The notes below the pieces were generated by a model, which worked only from the letters and a program-made list of their open reading frames with translations, ran no database searches and was not told the origin of the DNA. The translations under genes were made by a program, and so were the position numbers. From Streptomyces sp. Ru62 (GTDB lineage Bacteria; Actinomycetota; Actinomycetes; Streptomycetales; Streptomycetaceae), in the NCBI RefSeq assembly GCF_002920615.1, contig NZ_PQSU01000049.1, positions 1 through 47,127 on the forward strand: 47,127 bases of DNA, read 5' to 3'. Of the stretch, positions 30,196 through 37,519 are shown piece after piece. Each line of letters starts with the position of its first letter. The stretch's first letter is position 1.

Positions 30196-30962
30196 GCTTC
30201 CTTCTCCTCCAACGCTGCCGTGCGCTCGGCGATTCCCCGTCGGCGCAGCACAACGGCTTGTCTTATGTAGTCGAGGCCCGTGACGACGGTGAGGACGACC
30301 GCCGCGGCCATCACCCAGAAGCGCAGGCTGGCGAGCCACCCGGTCAGGGCCAGGACGTACATGCCGACGGCCACGCCCTGGGTGAGCGTCTTCAGCTTGC
30401 CGCCCCGGCTGGCGGGGATCACACCGTAGCGAATGACCAGAAAACGCAGCAGGGTGATGCCGAGTTCCCGGCCGAGGATGACGGCCGTCACCCACCACGG
30501 CAGATCACCGAGGGCGGACAGACAGATGAGCGCCGCACCCATGATCGCCTTGTCGGCGATGGGGTCGGCGATCTTCCCGAAGTCGGTGACCAGGTTGTAG
30601 GTGCGCGCCAGATGCCCGTCGAACAGGTCGGTGATCATGGCGATGGCGAAGGCCGCCCAGGCCAGGGAGCGCCAGGCCGGGTCATAGCCGCCGTCGGCGA
30701 GCATCAGTGCCACGAAGCCGGGCACCAGGACCAGCCGGAGCATCGTCAGCAGATTGGCGACGTTCCAGACGCTCGCCTGGTTGACGGCCGCGGCCGCGAT
30801 CTTCGCGCCGCGCGGCGACTTGCCGCCCTCGGGAGCCGTGGCCGGACCCGAAACAGAACCGGAGACCTCGGACGGGGTTCCGCCGTCGGCAGCGGCGGCG
30901 GAGCCCCGGGCGCCCTGCGCGCCGGAGGAGCCGCCCGCGGCGGATGCCGGGACTCCGGTCAT
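30192..30962 (-). CDS. pgsA: CDP-diacylglycerol-glycerol-3-phosphate 3-phosphatidyltransferase
   Basis: A 256-residue CDP-alcohol phosphatidyltransferase that makes phosphatidylglycerol phosphate from CDP-diacylglycerol and glycerol-3-phosphate. The catalytic CAP motif reads DGHLAR-x8-G-x3-D-x3-D (DGHLARTYNLVTDFG, then KIADPIAD). Six membrane helices surround it. The Mg2+-binding aspartates are all present. A 60-residue low-complexity N-tail (Ala/Gly/Ser/Pro) precedes the first helix, longer than in most PgsA. ATG overlaps the rimO stop (ATGA) and its stop overlaps cinA. It belongs to the rimO-pgsA-cinA chain. Confidence 0.92.
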   Translation of the reverse strand: MTGVPASAAGGSSGAQGARGSAAAADGGTPSEVSGSVSGPATAPEGGKSPRGAKIAAAAVNQASVWNVANLLTMLRLVLVPGFVALMLADGGYDPAWRSLAWAAFAIAMITDLFDGHLARTYNLVTDFGKIADPIADKAIMGAALICLSALGDLPWWVTAVILGRELGITLLRFLVIRYGVIPASRGGKLKTLTQGVAVGMYVLALTGWLASLRFWVMAAAVVLTVVTGLDYIRQAVVLRRRGIAERTAALEEKEA

Positions 30963-32431
30963 CTGCCCGCCTCCTCACTACACGCGAGCGAGCCGGTCAG
31001 CGGCTCGGCCACCAGGTCGACACCTTCGGTGCCGACCACCTTCGCCTCGACCATACGTCCGACGCTCAGACCCGCGCCGCTCGTGAGGAGCACCTGGCCG
31101 TCGGTCTCCGGCGCCTGGTGCGCGCCGCGGCCATGGACGCCCTCCTCCTCGTCCACGGACTCCACCAGGACCTGGACGGTCTCGCCGACGCGTTCCTCGG
31201 CGCGCTGCGAGACGAGTTCCTCGGCGAGCCGGGAGATGTGAGCCAGGCGCTCGGCGACGACGTCCTCGTCCAGTTTGTTGTCGTACGTCGCCGCTTCCGT
31301 GCCCTCCTCGTCCGAGTAGCCGAAGACACCGATGGCGTCCAGCCGGGCGCCGTTCAGGAAGCGCTCCAGTTCGGCGAGGTCGGACTCGGACTCGCCGGGG
31401 AAGCCGACGATGAAGTTGGAGCGCACACCGGCCTCGGGGGCCTTGCTCCGGATGGTGTCGAGCAGTTCCAGGAAGCGGTCGGTGTCGCCGAAGCGGCGCA
31501 TGGCGCGCAGCACGTCGGGCGCGGAGTGCTGGAAGGACAGGTCGAAGTACGGGGCGACCTTCGGCGTGGAGGTCAGGACGTCGATGAGTCCGGGGCGCAT
31601 CTCGGCCGGCTGGAGATAGCTCACCCGGACCCGCTCGATGCCGTCGACCTCGGCCAGCTCAGGCAGCAGGGACTCCAGCAGGCGGATGTCACCGAGGTCC
31701 TTGCCGTAGGAGGTGTTGTTCTCGGAGACCAGCATGATCTCCTTCACGCCCTGCTCGGCCAGCCAGCGGGTCTCGTTCAGGACGTCGCTGGGGCGGCGGG
31801 AGATGAAGGAGCCGCGGAAGGAGGGGATGGCGCAGAAGGAGCAGCGCCGGTCGCAGCCCGAGGCGAGCTTGACCGAGGCGACCGGGGAGCCGTCGAGACG
31901 GCGACGCAGCGGCGCACGGGGGCCCGAGGCGGGCGCGACGCCCTCCGGGAGGTCGGCCGGGCCGTGCCCGGGCAGTGCGACGGACGCTGCCGACTGCTGG
32001 CGCTCGGCCGGGCTGATGGGCAGCAGCTTGCGCCGGTCGCGGGGGGTGTGGGCGGCGTGGATGCCGCCGGACAGGATGGTCTGCAGGCGGTCGGAGATGT
32101 TCGTGTAGTCGTCGAAGCCGAGGACACCGTCGGCCTCGGGCAGCGCCTCGGCCAGTTCCTTGCCGTACCGCTCGGCCATGCAGCCCACCGCCACGACGGC
32201 CTGGGTTCTGCCGTGGCTCTTGAGGTCGTTGGCCTCCAGCAGCGCGTCGACGGAGTCCTTCTTGGCGGCCTCCACGAAGCCACAGGTGTTGACCACGGCG
32301 ACGTCGGCGTCCGCGGCGTCCTCGACGAGCTGCCAGCCGTCCGCCTCCAAACGGCCTGCGAGCTCCTCGGAATCCACCTCGTTACGAGCGCAGCCGAGAG
32401 TGACGAGTGCGACGGTACGGCGTTCAGGCAT
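30959..32431 (-). CDS. rimO: Ribosomal protein S12 methylthiotransferase RimO
   Basis: A 490-residue radical-SAM methylthiotransferase that adds a methylthio group to the conserved aspartate of ribosomal protein S12. The N-terminal UPF0004 domain holds cysteines 14, 50 and 84 (LVTLGCARNEVDSEEL, NTCGF, AVGCMAE) for the second cluster. The radical-SAM CxxxCxxC is SGCDRRCSFCAIP with C193, C197 and C200. A TRAM domain ends the protein. RimO rather than MiaB is supported by TLGCARNEVDSE and SFISRRPSDVLNE. The ATG at 32431 is favoured over upstream codons by the -10 element 7 nt before it. Residues about 140-180 form an Arg/Pro-rich insert before the radical-SAM core. pgsA is translationally coupled to it. 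Confidence 0.94.
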   Translation of the reverse strand: MPERRTVALVTLGCARNEVDSEELAGRLEADGWQLVEDAADADVAVVNTCGFVEAAKKDSVDALLEANDLKSHGRTQAVVAVGCMAERYGKELAEALPEADGVLGFDDYTNISDRLQTILSGGIHAAHTPRDRRKLLPISPAERQQSAASVALPGHGPADLPEGVAPASGPRAPLRRRLDGSPVASVKLASGCDRRCSFCAIPSFRGSFISRRPSDVLNETRWLAEQGVKEIMLVSENNTSYGKDLGDIRLLESLLPELAEVDGIERVRVSYLQPAEMRPGLIDVLTSTPKVAPYFDLSFQHSAPDVLRAMRRFGDTDRFLELLDTIRSKAPEAGVRSNFIVGFPGESESDLAELERFLNGARLDAIGVFGYSDEEGTEAATYDNKLDEDVVAERLAHISRLAEELVSQRAEERVGETVQVLVESVDEEEGVHGRGAHQAPETDGQVLLTSGAGLSVGRMVEAKVVGTEGVDLVAEPLTGSLACSEEAGR

Positions 32432-32438
32432 GGGCTCA

Positions 32439-32461
32439 AGACTACTTTGTCTCACTGACGG
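32439..32461 (-). promoter_or_regulatory. RecA-NDp-like promoter of rimO (weaker match)
   Basis: On the minus strand: CCGTCAGTGAG, six bases, TAGTCT, then 7 nt to the ATG. The core GTCAGTG, the N6 spacing and TAGnnT are kept, but four of the eleven upper bases differ from consensus. Confidence 0.45.
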
Positions 32462-32526
32462 CCCACGTCGACGGGGTTGGCCGATCAGGGCCGACTCCGT
32501 CACACGTCCGTCCCGCGGGCCCGTCG

Positions 32527-33372
32527 TCAGCCTGCGACCGGGTCGCCCTTCGTGTAGGTGAGGCGCTCCACCGCGCCGGGCCGGAAGGTGTCCTCGATCT
32601 TCTTGCCGTTGACGTACAGCTCGATCGCCCCGGCGTCGCCGAGGATCAGGTTGATCTTGGAGCTGTCCTGGAAGGTCTTGGACTCGCCCTTCTTCAGCAG
32701 CCCGTCGTAGAGCATCCGGCCGTTGTGGTCCTTGGCCGAGATCCAGCTGCGTCCGTTGGGCGCGCTGACCTGGACGGTGACCTTGTCCTGGGGCGCGGCG
32801 GCGATGGCGCTGTCGGAGGGCTCGCCGGTCGGTGCGGCGGGCTTCTCCTGCTTCTTCGGCGTGGGCGAGGCGGACTTGCCGGGCGTGCTGGTCTGACCCT
32901 CGGCGACCTGCGACTTCGCGTCACCGGAGGCTCCGCCGCCCTTGAACGCGGTGAACCCGACGAACCCGATCACGACGACGATCGCGGCGACCATCGCGGC
33001 GGTCCAGTTCGGGCCGCGCCTCTCGGGCCGGATCCGCTCCGCCTCGAACAGAGGTGCGGCGGGCGTGGGCGCGGGCCGGCCGCCGTGCTCGGCGTCGTAC
33101 TGGGCGATCAACGGCTCGGGATCGAGGTGGACGGCCTTGGCGAGCGTGCGGATGTGCCCACGGGCGTAGACATCGCCGCCGCAGGGGGCGAAGTCGTCCG
33201 CCTCGATGGCGCGCACGATGGCGATACGGACACGAGTGGCACTGCTGACGTCGTCCACGGTGAGCCCGGCCGCGATCCGCGCCTGCTGCAGCGCGCGGCC
33301 CACGGAGGGTCGGGCTTCCTGGGACTCGTCTCGGAACGGACGCTCGTCTTCAGGGGAGTTGCCGATGGACAC
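32527..33372 (-). CDS. HTH-TM-DUF4115 protein, RodZ-like
   Basis: A 281-residue membrane protein with RodZ architecture. The HTH_25 domain spans about 25-95 (VGRALQQARIAAGLTVDDVSSATRVRIAIVRAIEADDFAPCGGDVYARGHIRTLAKAVHLD). One transmembrane helix, AAMVAAIVVVIGFVGFTAF, lies near 128-148. A Pro/Ser/Lys-rich linker and a C-terminal DUF4115 beta domain (VTVQVSAPNGRSWISAKDHNGRMLYDGLLKKGES, IELYVNGKKI) lie outside the membrane. In rod-shaped bacteria RodZ links MreB to the envelope. Its role in Streptomyces is less clear. GTG 33372 is chosen because GAAAGG stands upstream. The upstream GTG would place that site inside the gene. It lies between ftsK and rimO, separated from both by gaps. Confidence 0.85.
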   Translation of the reverse strand: MSIGNSPEDERPFRDESQEARPSVGRALQQARIAAGLTVDDVSSATRVRIAIVRAIEADDFAPCGGDVYARGHIRTLAKAVHLDPEPLIAQYDAEHGGRPAPTPAAPLFEAERIRPERRGPNWTAAMVAAIVVVIGFVGFTAFKGGGASGDAKSQVAEGQTSTPGKSASPTPKKQEKPAAPTGEPSDSAIAAAPQDKVTVQVSAPNGRSWISAKDHNGRMLYDGLLKKGESKTFQDSSKINLILGDAGAIELYVNGKKIEDTFRPGAVERLTYTKGDPVAG

Positions 33373-33468
33373 GGGGGCGCCTTTCGAGCGTGTAGCCACC
33401 TGTGCTGGAAGCTCAGTCTAGGGGGGGTACGAAAGGGTGGGACAACCGGACGGTAGGACATTTGTGCG

Positions 33469-33496
33469 CCATCGGATTGGCCGGACAATCCGATGG
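33469..33496 (-). terminator. Hairpin between ftsK and the RodZ-like gene
   Basis: CCATCGGATTG (33469-33479) and CAATCCGATGG (33486-33496) form a perfect 11-bp stem with a 6-nt loop. It probably ends the ftsK message, 159 nt past the stop, or acts at the promoter of the next gene. Confidence 0.6.
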
Positions 33497-33590
33497 TTTG
33501 ACAGGCTGGTACCCCATGATGGGACGCCTACCTGTCCTTTCGCTCAACTGGACGTACGACAAAGGGAAACGGTTGCCCGCTGCTCGCTAA

Positions 33591-33619
33591 CGGGTGGGTC
33601 ACGGCGGCCCCGCCACCCG
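33591..33619 (-). terminator. GC-rich hairpin close to the ftsK stop
   Basis: CGGGTGG and CCACCCG form a 7-bp stem. The loop contains GGCGG / CCGCC, which can extend the structure inward. It starts 36 nt after the ftsK stop. Confidence 0.45.
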
Positions 33620-33654
33620 GCGTAACCCACGTCCGCCGAACGGCCCTTCGCGCC

Positions 33655-36405
33655 TCACCCGTCCGACTCCCCGCGGATCACGGCGAGCACGCCGTCCAGC
33701 TCGTCGGGCTTCACGAGAACGTCACGTGCCTTGGAGCCCTCGCTCGGCCCCACGATGTTGCGGGACTCCATGAGGTCCATGAGCCGGCCGGCCTTGGCGA
33801 AGCCGACGCGCAGCTTGCGCTGGAGCATGGACGTCGAGCCGAATTGGGTGGAGACGACCAGCTCGGCCGCCTGGCACAGCAGGTCCAGGTCGTCGCCGAT
33901 GTCCTCGTCGATCTCCTTCTTCTGCTTGGTGCCCACGGTGACGTCGTCCCGGAAGACCGGCGCCATCTGCTCCTTGCAGTGCCGGACGACGGCCGCGACC
34001 TCCTCCTCGGTCACGAACGCGCCCTGCATGCGCGTGGGCTTGTTCGCGCCCATCGGCAGGAACAGGCCGTCGCCCTTGCCGATCAGCTTCTCGGCACCGG
34101 GCTGGTCGAGGATGACCCGGGAGTCGGCGAGCGAGGAGGTGGCGAAGGCCAGCCGGGAGGGCACGTTGGCCTTGATCAGACCGGTGACCACGTCGACCGA
34201 CGGGCGCTGGGTGGCGAGCACCAGGTGGATGCCGGCCGCGCGCGCGAGCTGCGTGATGCGCACGATCGCGTCCTCCACGTCCCGCGGCGCGACCATCATG
34301 AGGTCGGCCAGCTCGTCCACGATCACCAGCAGATACGGGTACGGCTGCAGCTCGCGCTCGCTGCCCTCGGGCGGCTTGGCCCTGCCCTCGCGCACCGCGC
34401 GGTTGAAATCGTCGATGTGCCGGTATCCGTAGGCGGCCAGGTCGTCGTACCTGAGGTCCATCTCGCGGACCACCCACTGGAGGGCCTCGGCCGCCCGCTT
34501 GGGGTTGGTGATGATCGGGGTGATCAGGTGCGGGATGCCCTCGTAGGCGGTCAGCTCCACGCGCTTGGGGTCGACCAGGATCATCCGGACGTCCTCCGGG
34601 GTCGCCCGCATCATGACCGAGGTGATCAGGCAGTTGATGCAGGACGACTTGCCGGAGCCGGTGGCGCCGGCGACCAGCATGTGCGGCATCTTCGCCAGCG
34701 AGTGCATGACGTACCCGCCCTCGACGTCCTTGCCGAAGGCGACCAGCATCGGGTCGTCGTCCTCCGCCGACTCCGCCAGACGCAGCACGTCGCCGAGGTT
34801 GACCATCTCCCGGTCGGTGTTCGGGATCTCGATGCCGACGGCGGACTTGCCGGGGATCGGGCTGATGATCCGCACGTCCGGGCTGGCCACCGCGTAGGCG
34901 ATGTTCTTGGTCAGCGCGGTGATCCGCTCGACCTTCACGGCGGGACCGAGCTCGACCTCGTAGCGGGTGACCGTCGGACCGCGGGTGAAGCCGGTGACGC
35001 GCGCGTCGACCTTGAACTCGGTGAAGACCTGGGTGAGCGAGGCGACGACGGCGTCGTTTGCCGCGCTGCGGGCCTTGCCGGGGCCGCCGCGCTGGAGCAG
35101 GTCCAGGGAGGGCAGCGCGTAGGTGATGTCGCCGGACAGCTGGAGCTGCTCCGCGCGCGCGGGCAGCTCGCGGGGCACCTCCGGGGCCTTCTTGGTCAGG
35201 TCCGGGACGGATCCGGTCGTCAGCCTCTCCTGCTTGGGGCGGGCCGCCGGGACCGGCTTGGGGGCGGGAGCGGGGGCCGGCTCGTCGGCGGGCTCCGGTG
35301 CGGGCACCGGGGTGGTGTCCTCGCGTTCGCCCGCGCTCACCCCCTGGGTGAGGTCGGCGACGAGCGGGGACGGAGGCATGCCGTGCAGGACGGCGCCGTC
35401 GAGCGCGGCGGCGGCCGCCGCCGCGACGTCCACGGCGTCCATCTGCCGCTGCAGGTCCGGCTGGGGCACCGCCGAGCGCCTGGGGCGACCGCGGCGCTGC
35501 GAGAGGGCCTCTTGCTCGGCGCTGTCGGGGTCGTACGCCTGCGGGGCGGCGGAGCGTCGGCGGGGGCGCGCGGGCGTCGCCTCGCGCCACTGCTCGTCGT
35601 AGTACTCCTCCCCGAACCGGTCCTCCTCCGGGTCGCGCAGCAGGCCCAGGTGCACGCCGAGCGTCCGCAGCCGCTGCGGGATGGCGTTGACCGGGGTGGC
35701 GGTCACCACGAGCAGCCCGAAGACGGTCAGCAGCACCAGCAGCGGTACGGCGAGCACCTCGGTCATGGTGTACGTCAGCGGGGTGGCCGCCGCCCAGCCG
35801 ATGAGGCCGCCGGCGTCCCTTATGCCCTGCATGCCGTCGCTGCGCGCGGGCGAGCCGCAGGCGATGTGGACCTGGCCGAGGACGCCGACGACGAGCGCGG
35901 ACAGGCCGATCACGATCCGCCCGTTGGCCTCTGGCTGTTCCGGGTGCCGGATGAACCGTACGGCGATCACCGCGAGCAGTATCGGCACCAGCAGGTCGAG
36001 CCGACCGAAGGCGCCGGTGACCAGGATCTCGACCAGGTCGCCGACGGGGCCGCGCAGGTCCGCCCAGGTGCCGGCGGCGACGATCAGGGCGATGCCGAGC
36101 AGCAGCAGCGCGACGCCGTCCTTGCGGTGGGCCGGGTCGAGGTTCTTCGCTCCCTGCCCTATGCCGCGGAAGACGGCGCCGACGGCGTGCGCCAGGCCGA
36201 GCCAGACGGCGCGCACGAGCCGGTACAGGCCCCCGGTCGGGCTGGATGCCGGCCGCGCGGGCACGGCCTTCTTCGCCGGGGCCTTCTTGGCGGGCGCCTT
36301 CTTGGCCGGGGCTTTCTTCGGGGCGGCCTTCTTCGCCGGAGCCTTCGCGGGAGCCGCCGCCTTCTTGGCGGGCTGCTTCTTGGCTGCGGAGGGACGTGAG
36401 GCCAT
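33655..36405 (-). CDS. ftsK: DNA translocase FtsK
   Basis: A 916-residue FtsK/SpoIIIE translocase that pumps chromosomal DNA across division septa, in Streptomyces notably sporulation septa. The N-terminus has a highly basic tail (residues 1-55: AKKQPAKKAAAPAKAPAKK then repeated AKKAP). Membrane helices lie at about 75-235, followed by a Glu/Pro-rich linker. The motor has Walker A VAGATGSGKSS near 575-583 and Walker B LLVIVDELADLM near 697. The C-terminal gamma winged helix contains VVSTQFGSTSMLQRKLRVGFAKAGRLMDLMESRNIVGPSEGSKARDVLV, which recognises polar DNA sequences. No clear ribosome-binding site precedes the ATG. Repeats lie just upstream. Confidence 0.96.
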   Translation of the reverse strand: MASRPSAAKKQPAKKAAAPAKAPAKKAAPKKAPAKKAPAKKAPAKKAVPARPASSPTGGLYRLVRAVWLGLAHAVGAVFRGIGQGAKNLDPAHRKDGVALLLLGIALIVAAGTWADLRGPVGDLVEILVTGAFGRLDLLVPILLAVIAVRFIRHPEQPEANGRIVIGLSALVVGVLGQVHIACGSPARSDGMQGIRDAGGLIGWAAATPLTYTMTEVLAVPLLVLLTVFGLLVVTATPVNAIPQRLRTLGVHLGLLRDPEEDRFGEEYYDEQWREATPARPRRRSAAPQAYDPDSAEQEALSQRRGRPRRSAVPQPDLQRQMDAVDVAAAAAAALDGAVLHGMPPSPLVADLTQGVSAGEREDTTPVPAPEPADEPAPAPAPKPVPAARPKQERLTTGSVPDLTKKAPEVPRELPARAEQLQLSGDITYALPSLDLLQRGGPGKARSAANDAVVASLTQVFTEFKVDARVTGFTRGPTVTRYEVELGPAVKVERITALTKNIAYAVASPDVRIISPIPGKSAVGIEIPNTDREMVNLGDVLRLAESAEDDDPMLVAFGKDVEGGYVMHSLAKMPHMLVAGATGSGKSSCINCLITSVMMRATPEDVRMILVDPKRVELTAYEGIPHLITPIITNPKRAAEALQWVVREMDLRYDDLAAYGYRHIDDFNRAVREGRAKPPEGSERELQPYPYLLVIVDELADLMMVAPRDVEDAIVRITQLARAAGIHLVLATQRPSVDVVTGLIKANVPSRLAFATSSLADSRVILDQPGAEKLIGKGDGLFLPMGANKPTRMQGAFVTEEEVAAVVRHCKEQMAPVFRDDVTVGTKQKKEIDEDIGDDLDLLCQAAELVVSTQFGSTSMLQRKLRVGFAKAGRLMDLMESRNIVGPSEGSKARDVLVKPDELDGVLAVIRGESDG

Positions 36406-36484
36406 GGTGTGAGGTTACCGGGGGAGACGACAGCGGACACGTGTGCCCACAGCTTCACCCGTTCGTGTCGTGCCTGCGGGGGCT

Positions 36485-36551
36485 CGGAACTGACGCACAC
36501 TCATCCGCGACCCGGTCCCGGTGTACGTCAGTTCCGCCTGTACGTCAGTTC
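36485..36551. repeat. Three-copy repeat between osaB and ftsK
   Basis: The 13-mer TGTACGTCAGTTC occurs at 36522-36534 and 36539-36551 (period 17). An inverted copy lies at 36485-36500, pairing over 15 of 16 positions with 36521-36536. The last copy contains the osaB stop codon. The inverted pair can form a hairpin with a 20-nt loop, so it may also terminate osaB. Confidence 0.75.
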
Positions 36552-37225
36552 TGCGAGGGCACCGAGGCACCGGCGCCGCCCGTGCCCGGCTCCAGGGCGT
36601 CGAGCGCCCGGCGCAACCCGGTGAGCTTGCGCTCCAGATGGGCTGCCGTGGCCACCGCGGCCGCGTCCGCGGAGTCGTCGTCCAGCTGCTTGGACAGCGC
36701 CTCCGCCTGCTCCTCGACGGCCGCGAGCCGCGCGGACAGCTCGGCGAGGAGCCCGGCCGGCTCCTTGCCGGCGGCTCCGCCCTTGCCGCCGCCCTCCAAC
36801 TGGAGCCGCAGCAGCGCCGCCTGCTCCCGCAGCTGGCAGTTCTTCATGTACAGCTCGACGAAGACCGAGACCTTCGCACGCAGCACCCACGGGTCGAACG
36901 GCTTGCTGATGTAGTCCACCGCGCCCGCCGCGTAGCCCCGGAAGGTGTGGTGCGGGCCGTGGTTGATCGCCGTGAGGAAGATGATCGGGATGTCCCGGGT
37001 GCGCTCGCGCCGCTTGATGTGCGCGGCGGTCTCGAACCCGTCCATGCCCGGCATCTGGACGTCCAGCAGAATGACCGCGAAATCGTCCGTGAGCAGCGCT
37101 TTGAGCGCTTCCTCCCCGCTCGATGCCCGCACCAGCGTCTGATCGAGCGCAGAGAGGATGGCCTCCAGCGCCAGCAGATTCTCCGGCCGGTCATCGACCA
37201 GGAGGATCTTGGCCTTCTGCACCAT
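36545..37225 (-). CDS. osaB: Response regulator OsaB
   Basis: A 226-residue response regulator with a receiver domain (1-125) and no DNA-binding domain. The acidic pair is D11-D12, the phospho-acceptor D55 in ILLDVQMPGMDG, and the switch residues T and K lie in IIFLTAINHG and YISKPFDP. The C-terminal 90 residues form a coiled coil (LREQAALLRLQLEG, LSARLAAVEEQAEALSKQL, HLERKLTGLRRALDALEPG), so the output is probably protein-protein contact. In S. coelicolor OsaB is needed for osmoadaptation and is the partner of OsaA. ATG 37225 has GAGGAGGG upstream. It lies 294 nt downstream of osaA, a gap with no gene that may hold its own promoter. Confidence 0.9.
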   Translation of the reverse strand: MVQKAKILLVDDRPENLLALEAILSALDQTLVRASSGEEALKALLTDDFAVILLDVQMPGMDGFETAAHIKRRERTRDIPIIFLTAINHGPHHTFRGYAAGAVDYISKPFDPWVLRAKVSVFVELYMKNCQLREQAALLRLQLEGGGKGGAAGKEPAGLLAELSARLAAVEEQAEALSKQLDDDSADAAAVATAAHLERKLTGLRRALDALEPGTGGAGASVPSQN

Positions 37226-37519
37226 GGCCCGCCCTCCTCGCCCCGGCGGTACACCGGGCGCCGCCCCAGGGGACGACTCCCTTTCGCCGCCCGTCCTTGT
37301 GCCGGTCATCGTAGCCGCACCCCGCCTGTCGCCACACCCTGTCACCGCGATGTCACTGTGCACACAACGGAAACGCGGCAAGACCCCGGACGGTTCCCGG
37401 AATCCGGAATTCCGCCACGTACCCGGCCTTCATCATGCAGCAACTCCCCGCGCCCGCCGAAGGTTCCCCCGGCGTTCACCGCACACCCGTCCGATCCGCT
37501 CACCATGGACACTCCTCGG

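Noticed and set aside
33844..36399. 851-codon plus-strand frame inside ftsK
   Set aside because: Antisense shadow; no domain, no start signal.
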